A stretch of 58,971 nt of DNA from Candidatus Hodarchaeota archaeon (GCA_016840285.1 JAEOSR010000107.1:1-58971); one strand, 5' to 3'; counted from the stretch's first letter, positions 26,128-35,279 are shown. Numbers and translations are program-made. The notes: generated by a model not told the origin, from the letters alone.

Positions 26128-26811
26128 ATGACTATTTATAACTCTGTTCAGGATTCTGAGACGATATTGGCTAGACGAAAAATACGTGAGAAAAAGCCTA
26201 GGAACAATATCAAAAGTAAAATTCCCACGAGTTCTAGAGAACACGAGATCAAACAAAAGACACCTGATAGTTATGATCTTAAATCATTTGAACTTCCTCC
26301 CCCGATGGAGAGAAGAGGAATTCCAAAGGATGAGGTAAGACTACCCTCACGATATGGCAGTGCTGACCAAAATAAAAAAGAGTCTATTTCTTCAAATATT
26401 TCTCCTCCAATAAATGAATCTGTTCTTTACGAAGCGAAATCTCCCACAAAGAAAGGATCAATTCCAAAGGTTATTCGTCTTCTAGATAAGAAAACTCCAA
26501 TCCCCAAACAGATTAATAAAATTGATACTATCCCTCGTTCAACAGGAGTAGTTCATTCAAAAAAAGCGTTATCCAACACAGTCAATCAACCACCACCACC
26601 AAAAATTCAAGAAAAAATACCCAAAAAAGCCCCAATTCAACATCATTCTATGGGAGCAAAAAAGGAACAGAAAAGCGCGATCAATCAATCACCACCACCA
26701 AAAATTCACAAAAAAACCCCTGTAAAGAAAAAAATTATCCCACCGCCTATTTTTGATGATATAAAAACTAAAATCCCTAAGACAAAGTTAAAAACAAAGA
26801 AACCAAAATAA
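26128..26811 (+). CDS. Lys/Pro-rich disordered protein with repeated x-K-[TI]-P motif
   Basis: This 227-residue protein has almost no cysteine, tryptophan or long hydrophobic stretch, so it should be unfolded alone. Six motifs of one type occur: IKSKIP (28-33), IKQKTP (41-46), LDKKTP (119-124), IQEKIP (160-165), IHKKTP (193-198) and IKTKIP (212-217). Two copies of a ~33-residue unit start NQPPPPKI (153) and NQSPPPKI (186). The same motif type is found in both modifiers and in the divergent regulator-like protein. It may be a lysine-rich substrate, a scaffold or an adaptor. No known family. Confidence 0.65.
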   Translation: MTIYNSVQDSETILARRKIREKKPRNNIKSKIPTSSREHEIKQKTPDSYDLKSFELPPPMERRGIPKDEVRLPSRYGSADQNKKESISSNISPPINESVLYEAKSPTKKGSIPKVIRLLDKKTPIPKQINKIDTIPRSTGVVHSKKALSNTVNQPPPPKIQEKIPKKAPIQHHSMGAKKEQKSAINQSPPPKIHKKTPVKKKIIPPPIFDDIKTKIPKTKLKTKKPK

Positions 26812-27010
26812 TCAAAGATAGATTTGTTCGAATCGCTTCTTACAATAATACTGAAAATCCTTCTTACCAACTCTGACCATGGGAAGGAAGATCTACAGAG
26901 GATACTAAAACTAGACAAGGAGAAAAATCATCTGTCAATAAGTTTGTCAAAGATTAATTACGAAAAATGTCATCCTAACTCTTAAATCTTGGAGTTTCAT
27001 TCATTGCACT

Positions 27011-29704
27011 ATGAATGAAATAGATGAAAATATTATTATTCAAGCAAAATCTAAACAAGATTTAGGTTTAGGCGAATGTACAGTTTATAGCTTACCAACA
27101 TTAGGAAAACTTACTAATATTAATCTTGATAAACTACCTTTTTCAATTCGTGTACTTCTTGAAAATAATATACGTAACTATGATAGTAAACTTGTCACTC
27201 TTAAACATGTGAATACTATTGCGAATTGGCCTCAGTCTACTGGACAAACAATTCCGTATATGCCTTCTCGTGTCCTTTTGCAAGATTTGACAGGTGTGCC
27301 ATTGATTGTGGACATGGCAGCTATTCGAGATGTAGTCCATGAGTTAGGAGGAGATCCCACTAAAATAAATCCTTTAATCCCAACAGATTTAGTTATTGAT
27401 CATAGTGTTCAAGTGGATTTCTTTGGGGTTCATGATGCTTATACGTTAAATCTAGAGAAAGAATATGAAAGGAATAGTGAGCGGTATAAGTTAATAAAAT
27501 GGGCTCAAAATTCTTTTAATAATACGAGAATTGTACCTACTGGTTCTGGGATTTGCCATCAAGTAAATTTAGAATATTTAGCTTCAGTTGTTGATCTACG
27601 AGATTTTAAAGGAGAAAAGACCGCTGTTCCAGATACCTGTGTAGGAACGGATTCACATACTCCTATGGTAAACGGTGTTGCGGTGATTGGCTGGGGAGTT
27701 GGTGGGATAGAAGCAGAAGCAGTGATGCTAGGCCAACCATATTATATGCCGCTTCCTGAAGTCATAGGAATTAAGCTACTAGGAACCCTCCCTGAAGGGA
27801 CTACAGCGACCGATCTTGTTCTGACAATAACTGAAATTCTCCGAAAGAGAAGCTTAGTAGGACGATTTGTAGAATATTTTGGGCCAGGAGTTACGAGTCT
27901 GGCTGTTCCTGATCGTGCAACCCTTTCAAACATGTCCCCAGAACAAGCTATTACTATTGGATTCTTTCCGATAGATGATCAGACAATTTCTTATCTTAAA
28001 TTAAGTGGTAGAGATCCAGACCATATTAAATTCGTGGAAAACTATGCAAAGAAGAATAAACTCTTTCGATATCCTGATACGCCTGACCCGACATTTACAG
28101 AGGTTATTGAGGTGGACTTGAGTAAAATAAGATCATCTATTTCTGGGCCATTAAATCCTGAAGAACAGGTTGTCATTTCAGAAGCTAAAGCTAGGTTAAA
28201 CAAGTTTTTAGATGAGCATACAAGAGCTCGGGGAAGAGAACGGTTGGTCACAAACGTTGATTTAGATGGGATGTCGTGGCCCATCAAAGAGGGAGATCTG
28301 GTTATTGCTGCAATAACATCTTGTACAAATACATCGAATCCATCTGTTATGGTTGGTGCAGGCATATTAGCAAAAAAAGCTGTTGAATTAGGACTACGAG
28401 TGAGGCCATTTATTAAAACTAGTTTAGCACCAGGCTCTAAAGTTGTGACAGATTATCTTGATGATCTTGATCTTTCTCCATATTTAGAGGCTTTAGGTTT
28501 CCATCTTGTCGGATATGGCTGTACAACTTGTATCGGAAATAGTGGCCCATTAAGAACAGAAATTGAAGAAGCTATTAAGGAAAATGATTTGTATGTAACT
28601 ACCATTCTAAGTGGAAATCGGAATTATGGTGGACGAATTCATCAATTAACTCGCGGAAACTTTCTTGCGTCTCCAATGCTAGTTGTTGCATATGCTTTAG
28701 CTGGAACCATTGACATTGATATTACAACTGAGCCTGTCGGTTACACTCCAAATGGTAAACCTGTGTTTCTGAAAGAAATCTGGCCTAGTCAAGAAGAGAT
28801 TCAAGAAGCTATCAGTTGCTGTATTTCCGCTGATATTTATAAAAAGGAATATGCAAAGATAACAGAAGGTGATCCTAATTGGCAAAAATTGGAAGCACCT
28901 ACCACAACTCTCTTTGAATGGGATCCTTCTTCAACTTATATTAAAAAGCCTCCATTCTTTAATGAAAGATTCTTCTCCCCTGAACCTAAAGAACCTGAGG
29001 ATATCAAGGATGCTAATGTACTAATCTTGTTAGAAGATAAAGTGTCAACAGATCATATTTCTCCCGCAGGAGCTATTGCAACGGAAAGTCCAGCAGGGAA
29101 ATATTTGATAGACAAGGGAATACCTGAACAAGAATTTAATACATATGGTAGTCGAAGAGGGAATCATGAAGTCATGATGAGGGGAACATTCGCTAATGTA
29201 CGGGTCAGAAACCAACTGACTCCCGACAAAGAAGGATGGTGGACCAGATATCATCCTACAGGTGAAATTAGTAGTGTTTATGATGCAGCAATGAAATATA
29301 TCCAAGAAAATATCCCTACAATTATCCTAGGCTCAAATCTCTATGGTGTGGGAAGCTCAAGGGATTGGGCGGCCAAGGGGCCAGCTTTACTAGGAACTAG
29401 AGCAGTAATTGCGAAATCTTACGAAAGGATACATAGAAGTAATCTTATCGGTATGGGAGTTCTCCCATTAGAATTTGAAGTAAATCAAGGATGGCTAGAA
29501 CTTGGGATAGATGGGACCGAGAAATTTGATATCATTGGATTAAACGAAGGTTTAACTCCAAAAAAGAAAATAAAAGTAATTGCACGTAAACCAGAAGGTT
29601 CCACTGTCGAATTTTCAGTCACTGTGCGTTTAGATTCAGATATTGAAATTGAATACTATAAAAGTGGGGGTATTCTGCAATATCTGGTTTCAACCACAAG
29701 TTAA
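27011..29704 (+). CDS. acnA: Aconitate hydratase A (AcnA/IRP type)
   Basis: This 897-residue protein is full length for AcnA. The cluster cysteines are visible in AAITSCTNTSNPSVM and GYGCTTCIGNSGPL, with DSHTPMVNGVAVIGWGVGG and, in the swivel domain, GSNLYGVGSSRDWAAKG. It isomerises citrate to isocitrate using a 4Fe-4S cluster. The N-terminal half matches the bacterial and eukaryotic cytosolic form, so transfer from bacteria at some time is likely. A second aconitase of another family is at 51286-53205. The start is ATG 27011. Confidence 0.95.
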   Translation: MNEIDENIIIQAKSKQDLGLGECTVYSLPTLGKLTNINLDKLPFSIRVLLENNIRNYDSKLVTLKHVNTIANWPQSTGQTIPYMPSRVLLQDLTGVPLIVDMAAIRDVVHELGGDPTKINPLIPTDLVIDHSVQVDFFGVHDAYTLNLEKEYERNSERYKLIKWAQNSFNNTRIVPTGSGICHQVNLEYLASVVDLRDFKGEKTAVPDTCVGTDSHTPMVNGVAVIGWGVGGIEAEAVMLGQPYYMPLPEVIGIKLLGTLPEGTTATDLVLTITEILRKRSLVGRFVEYFGPGVTSLAVPDRATLSNMSPEQAITIGFFPIDDQTISYLKLSGRDPDHIKFVENYAKKNKLFRYPDTPDPTFTEVIEVDLSKIRSSISGPLNPEEQVVISEAKARLNKFLDEHTRARGRERLVTNVDLDGMSWPIKEGDLVIAAITSCTNTSNPSVMVGAGILAKKAVELGLRVRPFIKTSLAPGSKVVTDYLDDLDLSPYLEALGFHLVGYGCTTCIGNSGPLRTEIEEAIKENDLYVTTILSGNRNYGGRIHQLTRGNFLASPMLVVAYALAGTIDIDITTEPVGYTPNGKPVFLKEIWPSQEEIQEAISCCISADIYKKEYAKITEGDPNWQKLEAPTTTLFEWDPSSTYIKKPPFFNERFFSPEPKEPEDIKDANVLILLEDKVSTDHISPAGAIATESPAGKYLIDKGIPEQEFNTYGSRRGNHEVMMRGTFANVRVRNQLTPDKEGWWTRYHPTGEISSVYDAAMKYIQENIPTIILGSNLYGVGSSRDWAAKGPALLGTRAVIAKSYERIHRSNLIGMGVLPLEFEVNQGWLELGIDGTEKFDIIGLNEGLTPKKKIKVIARKPEGSTVEFSVTVRLDSDIEIEYYKSGGILQYLVSTTS

Positions 29705-29767
29705 TAGTGTATCAAGAGTATTATTACATATGTTTTAGGTTGAAATGAATATAAATGTGATTAAATT

Positions 29768-30247
29768 ATGGAATATGGAGATTCTATTCTAAATTTGTTC
29801 CGAAAGGATCGCTGTGAACGTTTGATTCGAAAACAGCTAAATGTTTTGCCCGAATCAGTAACTATTCGGGAAGCAATAATGTCAATGTTAAACAAAGAAA
29901 TTGATTATGTATGCATATTGGACGATCAAGAGAGATTCAAGGGCATTATAACAGAACAGCGTATTGTACAATGGGTGAGAAATAGCACTCTGAATGAGAA
30001 AGCTCCAGTAACTTCAATTATGTCAACAGAATTAGAGTGCTGTATAGAACGGAGTGAACCAATATCCAAACTTATTATGACAATGAGTAAGAATAATTTC
30101 ATGCATATGCCCATCACTGACCGAGGAAAAGTAAGAGGTGTCGTTTCAGTTAGAGATTTTGTTTCCTATTTAGTTGATTACTTTGCTGAGAGTATTTACA
30201 CTCTCATACCAGATCAACCAGACCAGAAAAAAAGAGAAGGAGCTTAA
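29768..30247 (+). CDS. Protein with a pair of CBS domains
   Basis: This 159-residue protein has two CBS units. The first contains SVTIREAIMSMLNKEIDYVCILD, split here as SVTIREAIM and YVCILDDQERFKG. The second contains ISKLIMTMSKNNFMHMPITD, seen as MSKNNFMHMPI and VVSVRDFVSYLV. CBS pairs bind AMP, ATP or SAM and regulate partners. It starts after the aconitase gene and ends 28 bases before korA, in one direction, so it may sense energy state for these enzymes. A related protein at 33223 flanks korB on the other side. Confidence 0.8.
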   Translation: MEYGDSILNLFRKDRCERLIRKQLNVLPESVTIREAIMSMLNKEIDYVCILDDQERFKGIITEQRIVQWVRNSTLNEKAPVTSIMSTELECCIERSEPISKLIMTMSKNNFMHMPITDRGKVRGVVSVRDFVSYLVDYFAESIYTLIPDQPDQKKREGA

Positions 30248-30274
30248 AAAAATTATTGGATTTTGGTGATTTTT

Positions 30275-32158
30275 ATGGAAGAAGTGCTCCCAGAGGAGAG
30301 GAAAACCGATCCACAGAAAGATATTTCTACTTTAGATCATGTTGTGATTCGACTCGCGGGGGATAGTGGAGATGGGATGCAACTAGCTGGATTGAAATTC
30401 ACCACGGCATCAGTTATTTTTGGTAATGACATTTCTACTTTTCCTGATTTCCCAGGAGAAATTCGGGCACCTGCAGGTACGCTTGCGGGTGTTTCAGGGT
30501 TTCAAATTCATTTTTCTTCAAAAATAATTTCAACGCCTGGTGATGATTTAGATGCCTTAGTTGTGATGAATCCTGCAGCATTACAAGTCAATCTGCCTGA
30601 TCTAAAACCAAACGGAATCCTGATTGTAAATCAAGACACTTTTACAGACAAAAATTTAGAAAAAGCTGGTTATATTCAAAATCCTTTGGATGATGATTCA
30701 TTACGAAACTATCGTGTTTATCCTGTTAGTATTACAACACTAAATCAAAAAGCTGTAGAGTCTGAGGGATTAGCTTTCAAACAAATTGATTTAACAAAGA
30801 ATTTCTTTGCTCTTGGGTTGATTTCTTGGCTGTTTGACCGTCCGCTTACCCCAACTATTGATTGGATTGATGAAAAATTCAAACATCGTCCTGCAATAGT
30901 AAAAGCAAATATTAAGACATTACAGGCAGGGTACAATTTTGGAGAAACCACTGAACTTTTTCCAATTCAATATCATGTTCCTCCAGCTAAAATGAAACCA
31001 GGGCTCTACAAATACATTTCTGGTAATGAAGCTTTGAGTTTAGGTTTAATCGCAGCAGCTAATCTTGCTAAGAAAGAATTATTTTATGGTGCTTATCCAA
31101 TAACTCCTGCTAGTGATCTTTTACATGAGCTAGTAAAGCATAAAGAATTTGGGATACGGGTTTTTCAAGCAGAGGATGAGATAGCTGCCATAGGTTCAGC
31201 CATTGGTGCCTCCTTTGGAGGAGTTATTGGAGTTGCCGGAACATCTGGACCAGGATTTGCCTTAATGACTGAAGCGTTGGGTCTCGCAGTAATTACTGAA
31301 CTACCACTTGTAGTTATTAATGTCCAGCGAGCAGGTCCTAGCACAGGAATGCCAACAAAACCTGAACAGGCAGATCTTTTACAAGCACTATTTGGTCGAA
31401 ATGGAGAGTCTCCTTTACCCGTGATTGCCCCACAAACACCTGGAGACTGTTTTGAGATTGCGATTGAAGCAGTGAGGCTTGCTACTAAATACATGACTCC
31501 TGTTGTTATCCTTAGCGATGGTTTTGTAGCAAATACCATTGATCCCTGGAGAATTCCCGATATGACTCGATACCAACAAATAGAAGTTCAACATCCATCA
31601 AAAGAAATCATTAAAAATTCTGAAAATTTCTATCCTTATACCCGTAATGAAAATTTAGTTAGGCCCTGGGCAATTCCTGGCACTGAAGGATTAGAATATC
31701 GTACTGGGGGACTTGAGAAGGAGGATGAAACTGGTAATGTAAGTTATGATCCTTTAAATCACGAAAAAATGGTTAGGATAAGAGCAGAGAAAATTAGAAA
31801 AATCGCAAGTGACATTCCTATACAAAAGGTAGATGGTCCAAAAAACGGTAAGTTACTAGTCCTCAGCTGGGGGTCAACATATGGAGCTGCTCATACAGCA
31901 GCGGAAAATATGAGGAAACAGGGATTTAGTGTTGCGAATGCGAATTTAAAATACCTAAATCCATTTCCTCAGAATTTAGGAGACATTTTACAGTCCTATG
32001 AAGAGATCTTGATTCCTGAAATGAATCTGGGTCAATTGAAATTTCTAGTTCAAGCACGGTATTCTATTGAAACTATTGGCTTAACAAAGGTACAGGGAAG
32101 GCCAATCCAAGTAGGAGAGATCCAAAATAAAATTTCAAATATTTTAGGAGTGGGTTAA
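30275..32158 (+). CDS. korA: 2-oxoglutarate:ferredoxin oxidoreductase, fused gamma-alpha subunit
   Basis: Residues ~20-220 are the gamma domain (RLAGDSGDGMQLAG, PDFPGEIRAPAGT). Residues ~245-630 are the alpha domain (YGAYPITPASDLLHEL, FQAEDEIAAIGSAIGAS and GTSGPGFALM). The complex decarboxylates 2-oxoglutarate to succinyl-CoA and reduces ferredoxin, or the reverse. The ATG at 30275 is preferred to TTG 30263 because GGTGAT at 30265-30270 is the Shine-Dalgarno sequence. The next gene, korB, begins five bases after its stop. Substrate assignment relies on the family layout; isovalerate or pyruvate types are less likely. Confidence 0.88.
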   Translation: MEEVLPEERKTDPQKDISTLDHVVIRLAGDSGDGMQLAGLKFTTASVIFGNDISTFPDFPGEIRAPAGTLAGVSGFQIHFSSKIISTPGDDLDALVVMNPAALQVNLPDLKPNGILIVNQDTFTDKNLEKAGYIQNPLDDDSLRNYRVYPVSITTLNQKAVESEGLAFKQIDLTKNFFALGLISWLFDRPLTPTIDWIDEKFKHRPAIVKANIKTLQAGYNFGETTELFPIQYHVPPAKMKPGLYKYISGNEALSLGLIAAANLAKKELFYGAYPITPASDLLHELVKHKEFGIRVFQAEDEIAAIGSAIGASFGGVIGVAGTSGPGFALMTEALGLAVITELPLVVINVQRAGPSTGMPTKPEQADLLQALFGRNGESPLPVIAPQTPGDCFEIAIEAVRLATKYMTPVVILSDGFVANTIDPWRIPDMTRYQQIEVQHPSKEIIKNSENFYPYTRNENLVRPWAIPGTEGLEYRTGGLEKEDETGNVSYDPLNHEKMVRIRAEKIRKIASDIPIQKVDGPKNGKLLVLSWGSTYGAAHTAAENMRKQGFSVANANLKYLNPFPQNLGDILQSYEEILIPEMNLGQLKFLVQARYSIETIGLTKVQGRPIQVGEIQNKISNILGVG

Positions 32159-32162
32159 ATCA

Positions 32163-33179
32163 ATGAAAAAGTCAGAACAGGTTTTGGCACCAAAAGACTT
32201 TGCAACAGATCTTGATGTTCGTTGGTGTCCTGGTTGTGGAGATTATAGTATCTTAGCTAATATCAAGAAAACTCTACCGACATTAAACATACCAAAGGAG
32301 AATATTGTATTTATAAGTGGTATTGGATGTAGTTCGCGGTTTCCCTATTATATGAACACTTATGGGATGAATACTATTCATGGTAGGGCTCCAGCAATTG
32401 CTACAGGACTTAAATGTAGTCGACCTGACCTCTCTGTCTGGGTGGTAACTGGAGATGGTGATGGGTTGAGTATTGGAGGAAACCATCTAATGCATGCAAT
32501 GAGGAGGAATGTTAACATCAAAATTCTCCTATTTAACAATCAGATTTATGGTTTAACTAAAGGACAGTATTCCCCAACCTCAATTTTTGGCAAACGTACA
32601 AAATCTTCCCCAACAGGATCTCTTGATTATGCAGTAAATCCTATCTCGTGGGCTCTTGGGGCTGAGGCAACATTCATTGCTAGAACAGTCTATTCTTATG
32701 GAGATCATATGCGAGAGATTCTTCGACGAGCAGCTAACCACAAGGGGACTGCATTTATCGAAATCTATCAAAATTGTCTGATTTTTAATGATGGTGCTTT
32801 TAATTTTGCTACGGATAAAGAATTACGATATGATAACATCCTTGAACTTAAACATGGTGAACCAATGGTTTTCGGACGGGATCGTGAGAAAGGAATTTTT
32901 CTTCATGGTTTAACCCCTAAAGTTATTAAATTCAAAGATGCAGGATTTAATGAGACAGATTTACTTCATCATGATGAATATGCCACAGAATCTACTTTAG
33001 CATTCTTTTTATCACGAATGCGGCACCCTCAATTTCCTGAACCTGTTGGTGTATTTAGAGCAATACAAAAGGAGACATACGATGATATGTTAGAACAATC
33101 AATGAAAGTAGCCAAGGAGACTCGCACCAAATCACTCCAAGAATTGCTAAACGCGGGAGAAACTTGGACTGTTACCTAA
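32163..33179 (+). CDS. korB: 2-oxoglutarate:ferredoxin oxidoreductase, beta subunit
   Basis: This 338-residue TPP-binding protein has RWCPGCGDYSILANI (20-34), GIGCSSRFPYYMNTYG and the TPP/Mg motif GDGDGLSIGGNHLMHAMRRN, followed by NNQIYGLTKGQYSPTS. CPGCG and later cysteines should bind a 4Fe-4S cluster in complexes lacking a separate delta subunit. It pairs with the fused gamma-alpha subunit directly upstream. The long C-terminal region after ~230 is conserved in this subfamily. Confidence 0.9.
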   Translation: MKKSEQVLAPKDFATDLDVRWCPGCGDYSILANIKKTLPTLNIPKENIVFISGIGCSSRFPYYMNTYGMNTIHGRAPAIATGLKCSRPDLSVWVVTGDGDGLSIGGNHLMHAMRRNVNIKILLFNNQIYGLTKGQYSPTSIFGKRTKSSPTGSLDYAVNPISWALGAEATFIARTVYSYGDHMREILRRAANHKGTAFIEIYQNCLIFNDGAFNFATDKELRYDNILELKHGEPMVFGRDREKGIFLHGLTPKVIKFKDAGFNETDLLHHDEYATESTLAFFLSRMRHPQFPEPVGVFRAIQKETYDDMLEQSMKVAKETRTKSLQELLNAGETWTVT

Positions 33180-33222
33180 TTTGAGGAAAATAATCGCTAA
33201 TTTACATAAAGAGGTAATATAG

Positions 33223-34062
33223 ATGATAAGATGTACTGTTTGTGGACATGAGAATTTGCCTGGATCATTTTACTGTGCCAATTGTAACAGTGATATTGTT
33301 ATCGAGAAAAGAAAACCATTAACGGATTCTCGAATCGAAAAAGCAATATTAGAGGATTGTTTAGAGGAAGTTGGAGGGGAAGAATCACTAGCTCTCGAAA
33401 TTCCCCCTGAAATGCCAATTAAAGAAGTAGTTAGGTTGATGACTGATCATCAGAAATGCTCAGTAGTTATCGTTGGATCAGATAGATCGATAGAAGGGAT
33501 ATTTACAGAAAGATCTCTTCTTCGAAGAGTATGCAATGAATTCCCTATAAATGTGGATAAATCAATTCATGAGGCAATGTTAAAATCACCTGTTGTTCTC
33601 AAAAAGACTGATTCAGTGGCTTATGCTCTCCATATGATGGAAGTTCAAGGTTATTCTTATGCGATTATTGAAAATGATCCGATTCGGGTAATCAATATTC
33701 GAGATATATTAAACTATATAGTTGAGCTACATCCAAGCTTGGGGGGTTTTGATAAGGTTTTAGATGGTTTCAAAGTGGCTATTCTTAAAGATAAGACATT
33801 ACCTAAAGAAGATAAAGAATTAATCAGGAACATTGGGAAAAATAAGGAGCTTTTTTACAAAGCTTTCACAGTGGCTCGTAACTCTGGAAAATTAGGGGAA
33901 ACTGAAAGAATGACCAGGGAAACATTTCTGAATAGATTTATCCCAGCAATTAAGGAAATTTCAGAGGAAGATGAGCATATTTCCCCTGATGAATCAACCA
34001 TTCTGGGAAAATTAGTTAGGTTAATTGAGGAAGAGAAGGATTATTTTTTCTTAAATGATTAA
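33223..34062 (+). CDS. Zinc ribbon plus CBS-pair regulator-like protein
   Basis: This 279-residue protein begins with CTVCGHENLPGSFYCANC (4-21), a double CxxC zinc ribbon. A CBS pair follows (~60-175; GSDRSIEGIFTERSLL, INIRDILNYIVE), then a ~90-residue helical tail that I do not recognise. It starts with ATG 33223 after GAGGT, 43 bases past korB. With the CBS protein at 29768 it brackets the korAB genes. A nucleotide-sensing role for the oxidoreductase is an inference from context. A hairpin terminator follows. Confidence 0.75.
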   Translation: MIRCTVCGHENLPGSFYCANCNSDIVIEKRKPLTDSRIEKAILEDCLEEVGGEESLALEIPPEMPIKEVVRLMTDHQKCSVVIVGSDRSIEGIFTERSLLRRVCNEFPINVDKSIHEAMLKSPVVLKKTDSVAYALHMMEVQGYSYAIIENDPIRVINIRDILNYIVELHPSLGGFDKVLDGFKVAILKDKTLPKEDKELIRNIGKNKELFYKAFTVARNSGKLGETERMTRETFLNRFIPAIKEISEEDEHISPDESTILGKLVRLIEEEKDYFFLND

Positions 34063-34069
34063 TTTTCTT

Positions 34070-34088
34070 ACTCCAACTATTTTGGAGT
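34070..34088 (+). terminator. Hairpin terminator of the acnA-kor-CBS gene group
   Basis: ACTCCAA pairs with TTGGAGT around a five-base loop, eight bases after the stop at 34062, followed by a T-rich stretch to about 34107. Position and structure fit a transcription end. Confidence 0.55.
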
Positions 34089-34109
34089 TAATTATCTACA
34101 TTTTTTCCT

Positions 34110-34280
34110 CACAACGTTTGCAGCTATCAGAATAAGATCCCAAACGGGGACAAAAGGGGAGCATAAGAAGGATCAAGCTTTTGAAGGTCGTCTATTCCCA
34201 TCTTTGCTGCAAGTGCAGTCGCGAAAACATCAATTTTCTTTGCCCAACGTACTTGGAGCAGTTATTTCAGCTCCTAAAAG
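34110..34280 (-). pseudogene. Frameshifted relic: C-terminal dimer domain of a CoA-disulfide reductase/NADH oxidase-like enzyme
   Basis: Read on the minus strand, one frame gives AKKIDVFATALAAKMGIDDL then QKLDPSYAP. After a single-base slip in a C/T run it continues as PVWDLILIAANVV. The family's end is DVFATAL...L.LSYAPPFSPVWDP...AANV, so this is an unmistakable C-terminal domain. An upstream slip and a stop also break LLGAEITA from the rest. The catalytic FAD and NAD domains are absent. It lies 15 bases beyond the stop of the flavoprotein gene at 34296 on the same strand, so the two may once have been neighbours in one operon. Confidence 0.8.
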
Positions 34281-34295
34281 TAGATGGCTTTCAGC

Positions 34296-35279
34296 TTAGA
34301 TAATCTGTCGTTTTATCTCTGATTTTGCTTTAATGTGTTCCTGTTTCCAGTATGGGTCACGGATATAAAGATAAGCACCATGAGCTGCTAGGGCGCCTTG
34401 AGCAGCTGCTAGTGTAGCTAACTGGTACGGAGTAACAATGTCTCCTGCAGCAAATACTCCTTCAATATTTGTACGTTGAAGCTCATCAGTTTTAAGGAAC
34501 TTTCCTTGGAATTCTAGTCCTAGATTGTCAAAAATCTCTGTGTTTGGTTTTAAACCTACTGCGAGAATGACTTTCTCAATATTTAGCTCGATTTTCTCTC
34601 GATTACCAACATTCTCTAGGATTGCTCCCTCTACTTTACGTTGCCCTAGAATCTCTCTTATAGTTACATTTGTTAGGATTTCTGCCATTTTTTCCTTTTT
34701 TACCAGTTCCAAGTTTGATTCTGAAGCTCTGAAATCACTCCGACGGTGTGCTAGATATATTTTCTTAGCAATTTTGTTAAGATCGATGACCGCGTCAATA
34801 GCTGTATCCCCACCCCCTACAACTAATACACGACGATTGTAAAAGATTTCAGGTTCAATTACGTAAGGATATACCCCTCTGTCTTTTTTAGAGAGTTTTG
34901 ATTCACCAGGGATCCCTAATTCATTAGGTTTCATTCCTGTAGCAATGATAACCGATTTTGCTTGATAGATTGTTCCTTCGGAAGTTTCTACTCTAAGATT
35001 CTTGTAAATCCTCGTTACTCGCTCTTTTATAAGGTGAACACCGTGATCTGCAGCTTGACGAACCCACTCTGAAACGAGATGTTCTGCACGGATACGAGGT
35101 GTACCAGGATAATTATAGATTTTCTTTTTCGGGTAGATGGTGCTTAATAATCCTCCCCATGTTCCCCCTTCAAAGACAGCTGTAACCAATCCCTTTAATG
35201 AGGAAATTATTCCAGCAGAGAGACCAGCAGGACCCCCTCCTACAACTATAACATCAAAATCACCAGTTAAACCAACCAA
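34296..35279 (-). CDS. Thioredoxin reductase-like flavoprotein without CxxC, probable ferredoxin-NADP reductase type
   Basis: This 327-residue protein has the FAD motif VVGGGPAGLSAGI (~11-23), ATGMKPNELG, the NADPH motif VVGGGDTAIDAV (~155-166) and a closing GVFAAGDIVTPYQLATLAAAQGA. Where thioredoxin reductases have CATC between these, the sequence is RGVYPYVIEPEIFYN with no cysteine. So it cannot reduce thioredoxin in the usual way. It resembles YumC-type ferredoxin-NADP reductases, which would link NADPH to the many ferredoxin enzymes here. It is adjacent to a peroxiredoxin gene on the same strand. Confidence 0.75.
   Translation of the reverse strand: MVGLTGDFDVIVVGGGPAGLSAGIISSLKGLVTAVFEGGTWGGLLSTIYPKKKIYNYPGTPRIRAEHLVSEWVRQAADHGVHLIKERVTRIYKNLRVETSEGTIYQAKSVIIATGMKPNELGIPGESKLSKKDRGVYPYVIEPEIFYNRRVLVVGGGDTAIDAVIDLNKIAKKIYLAHRRSDFRASESNLELVKKEKMAEILTNVTIREILGQRKVEGAILENVGNREKIELNIEKVILAVGLKPNTEIFDNLGLEFQGKFLKTDELQRTNIEGVFAAGDIVTPYQLATLAAAQGALAAHGAYLYIRDPYWKQEHIKAKSEIKRQII

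Noticed and set aside
26820..26840. Possible tRNA T-loop (GTTCGAATC-like text)
   Set aside because: No acceptor stem, D-arm or anticodon arm can be drawn around it.
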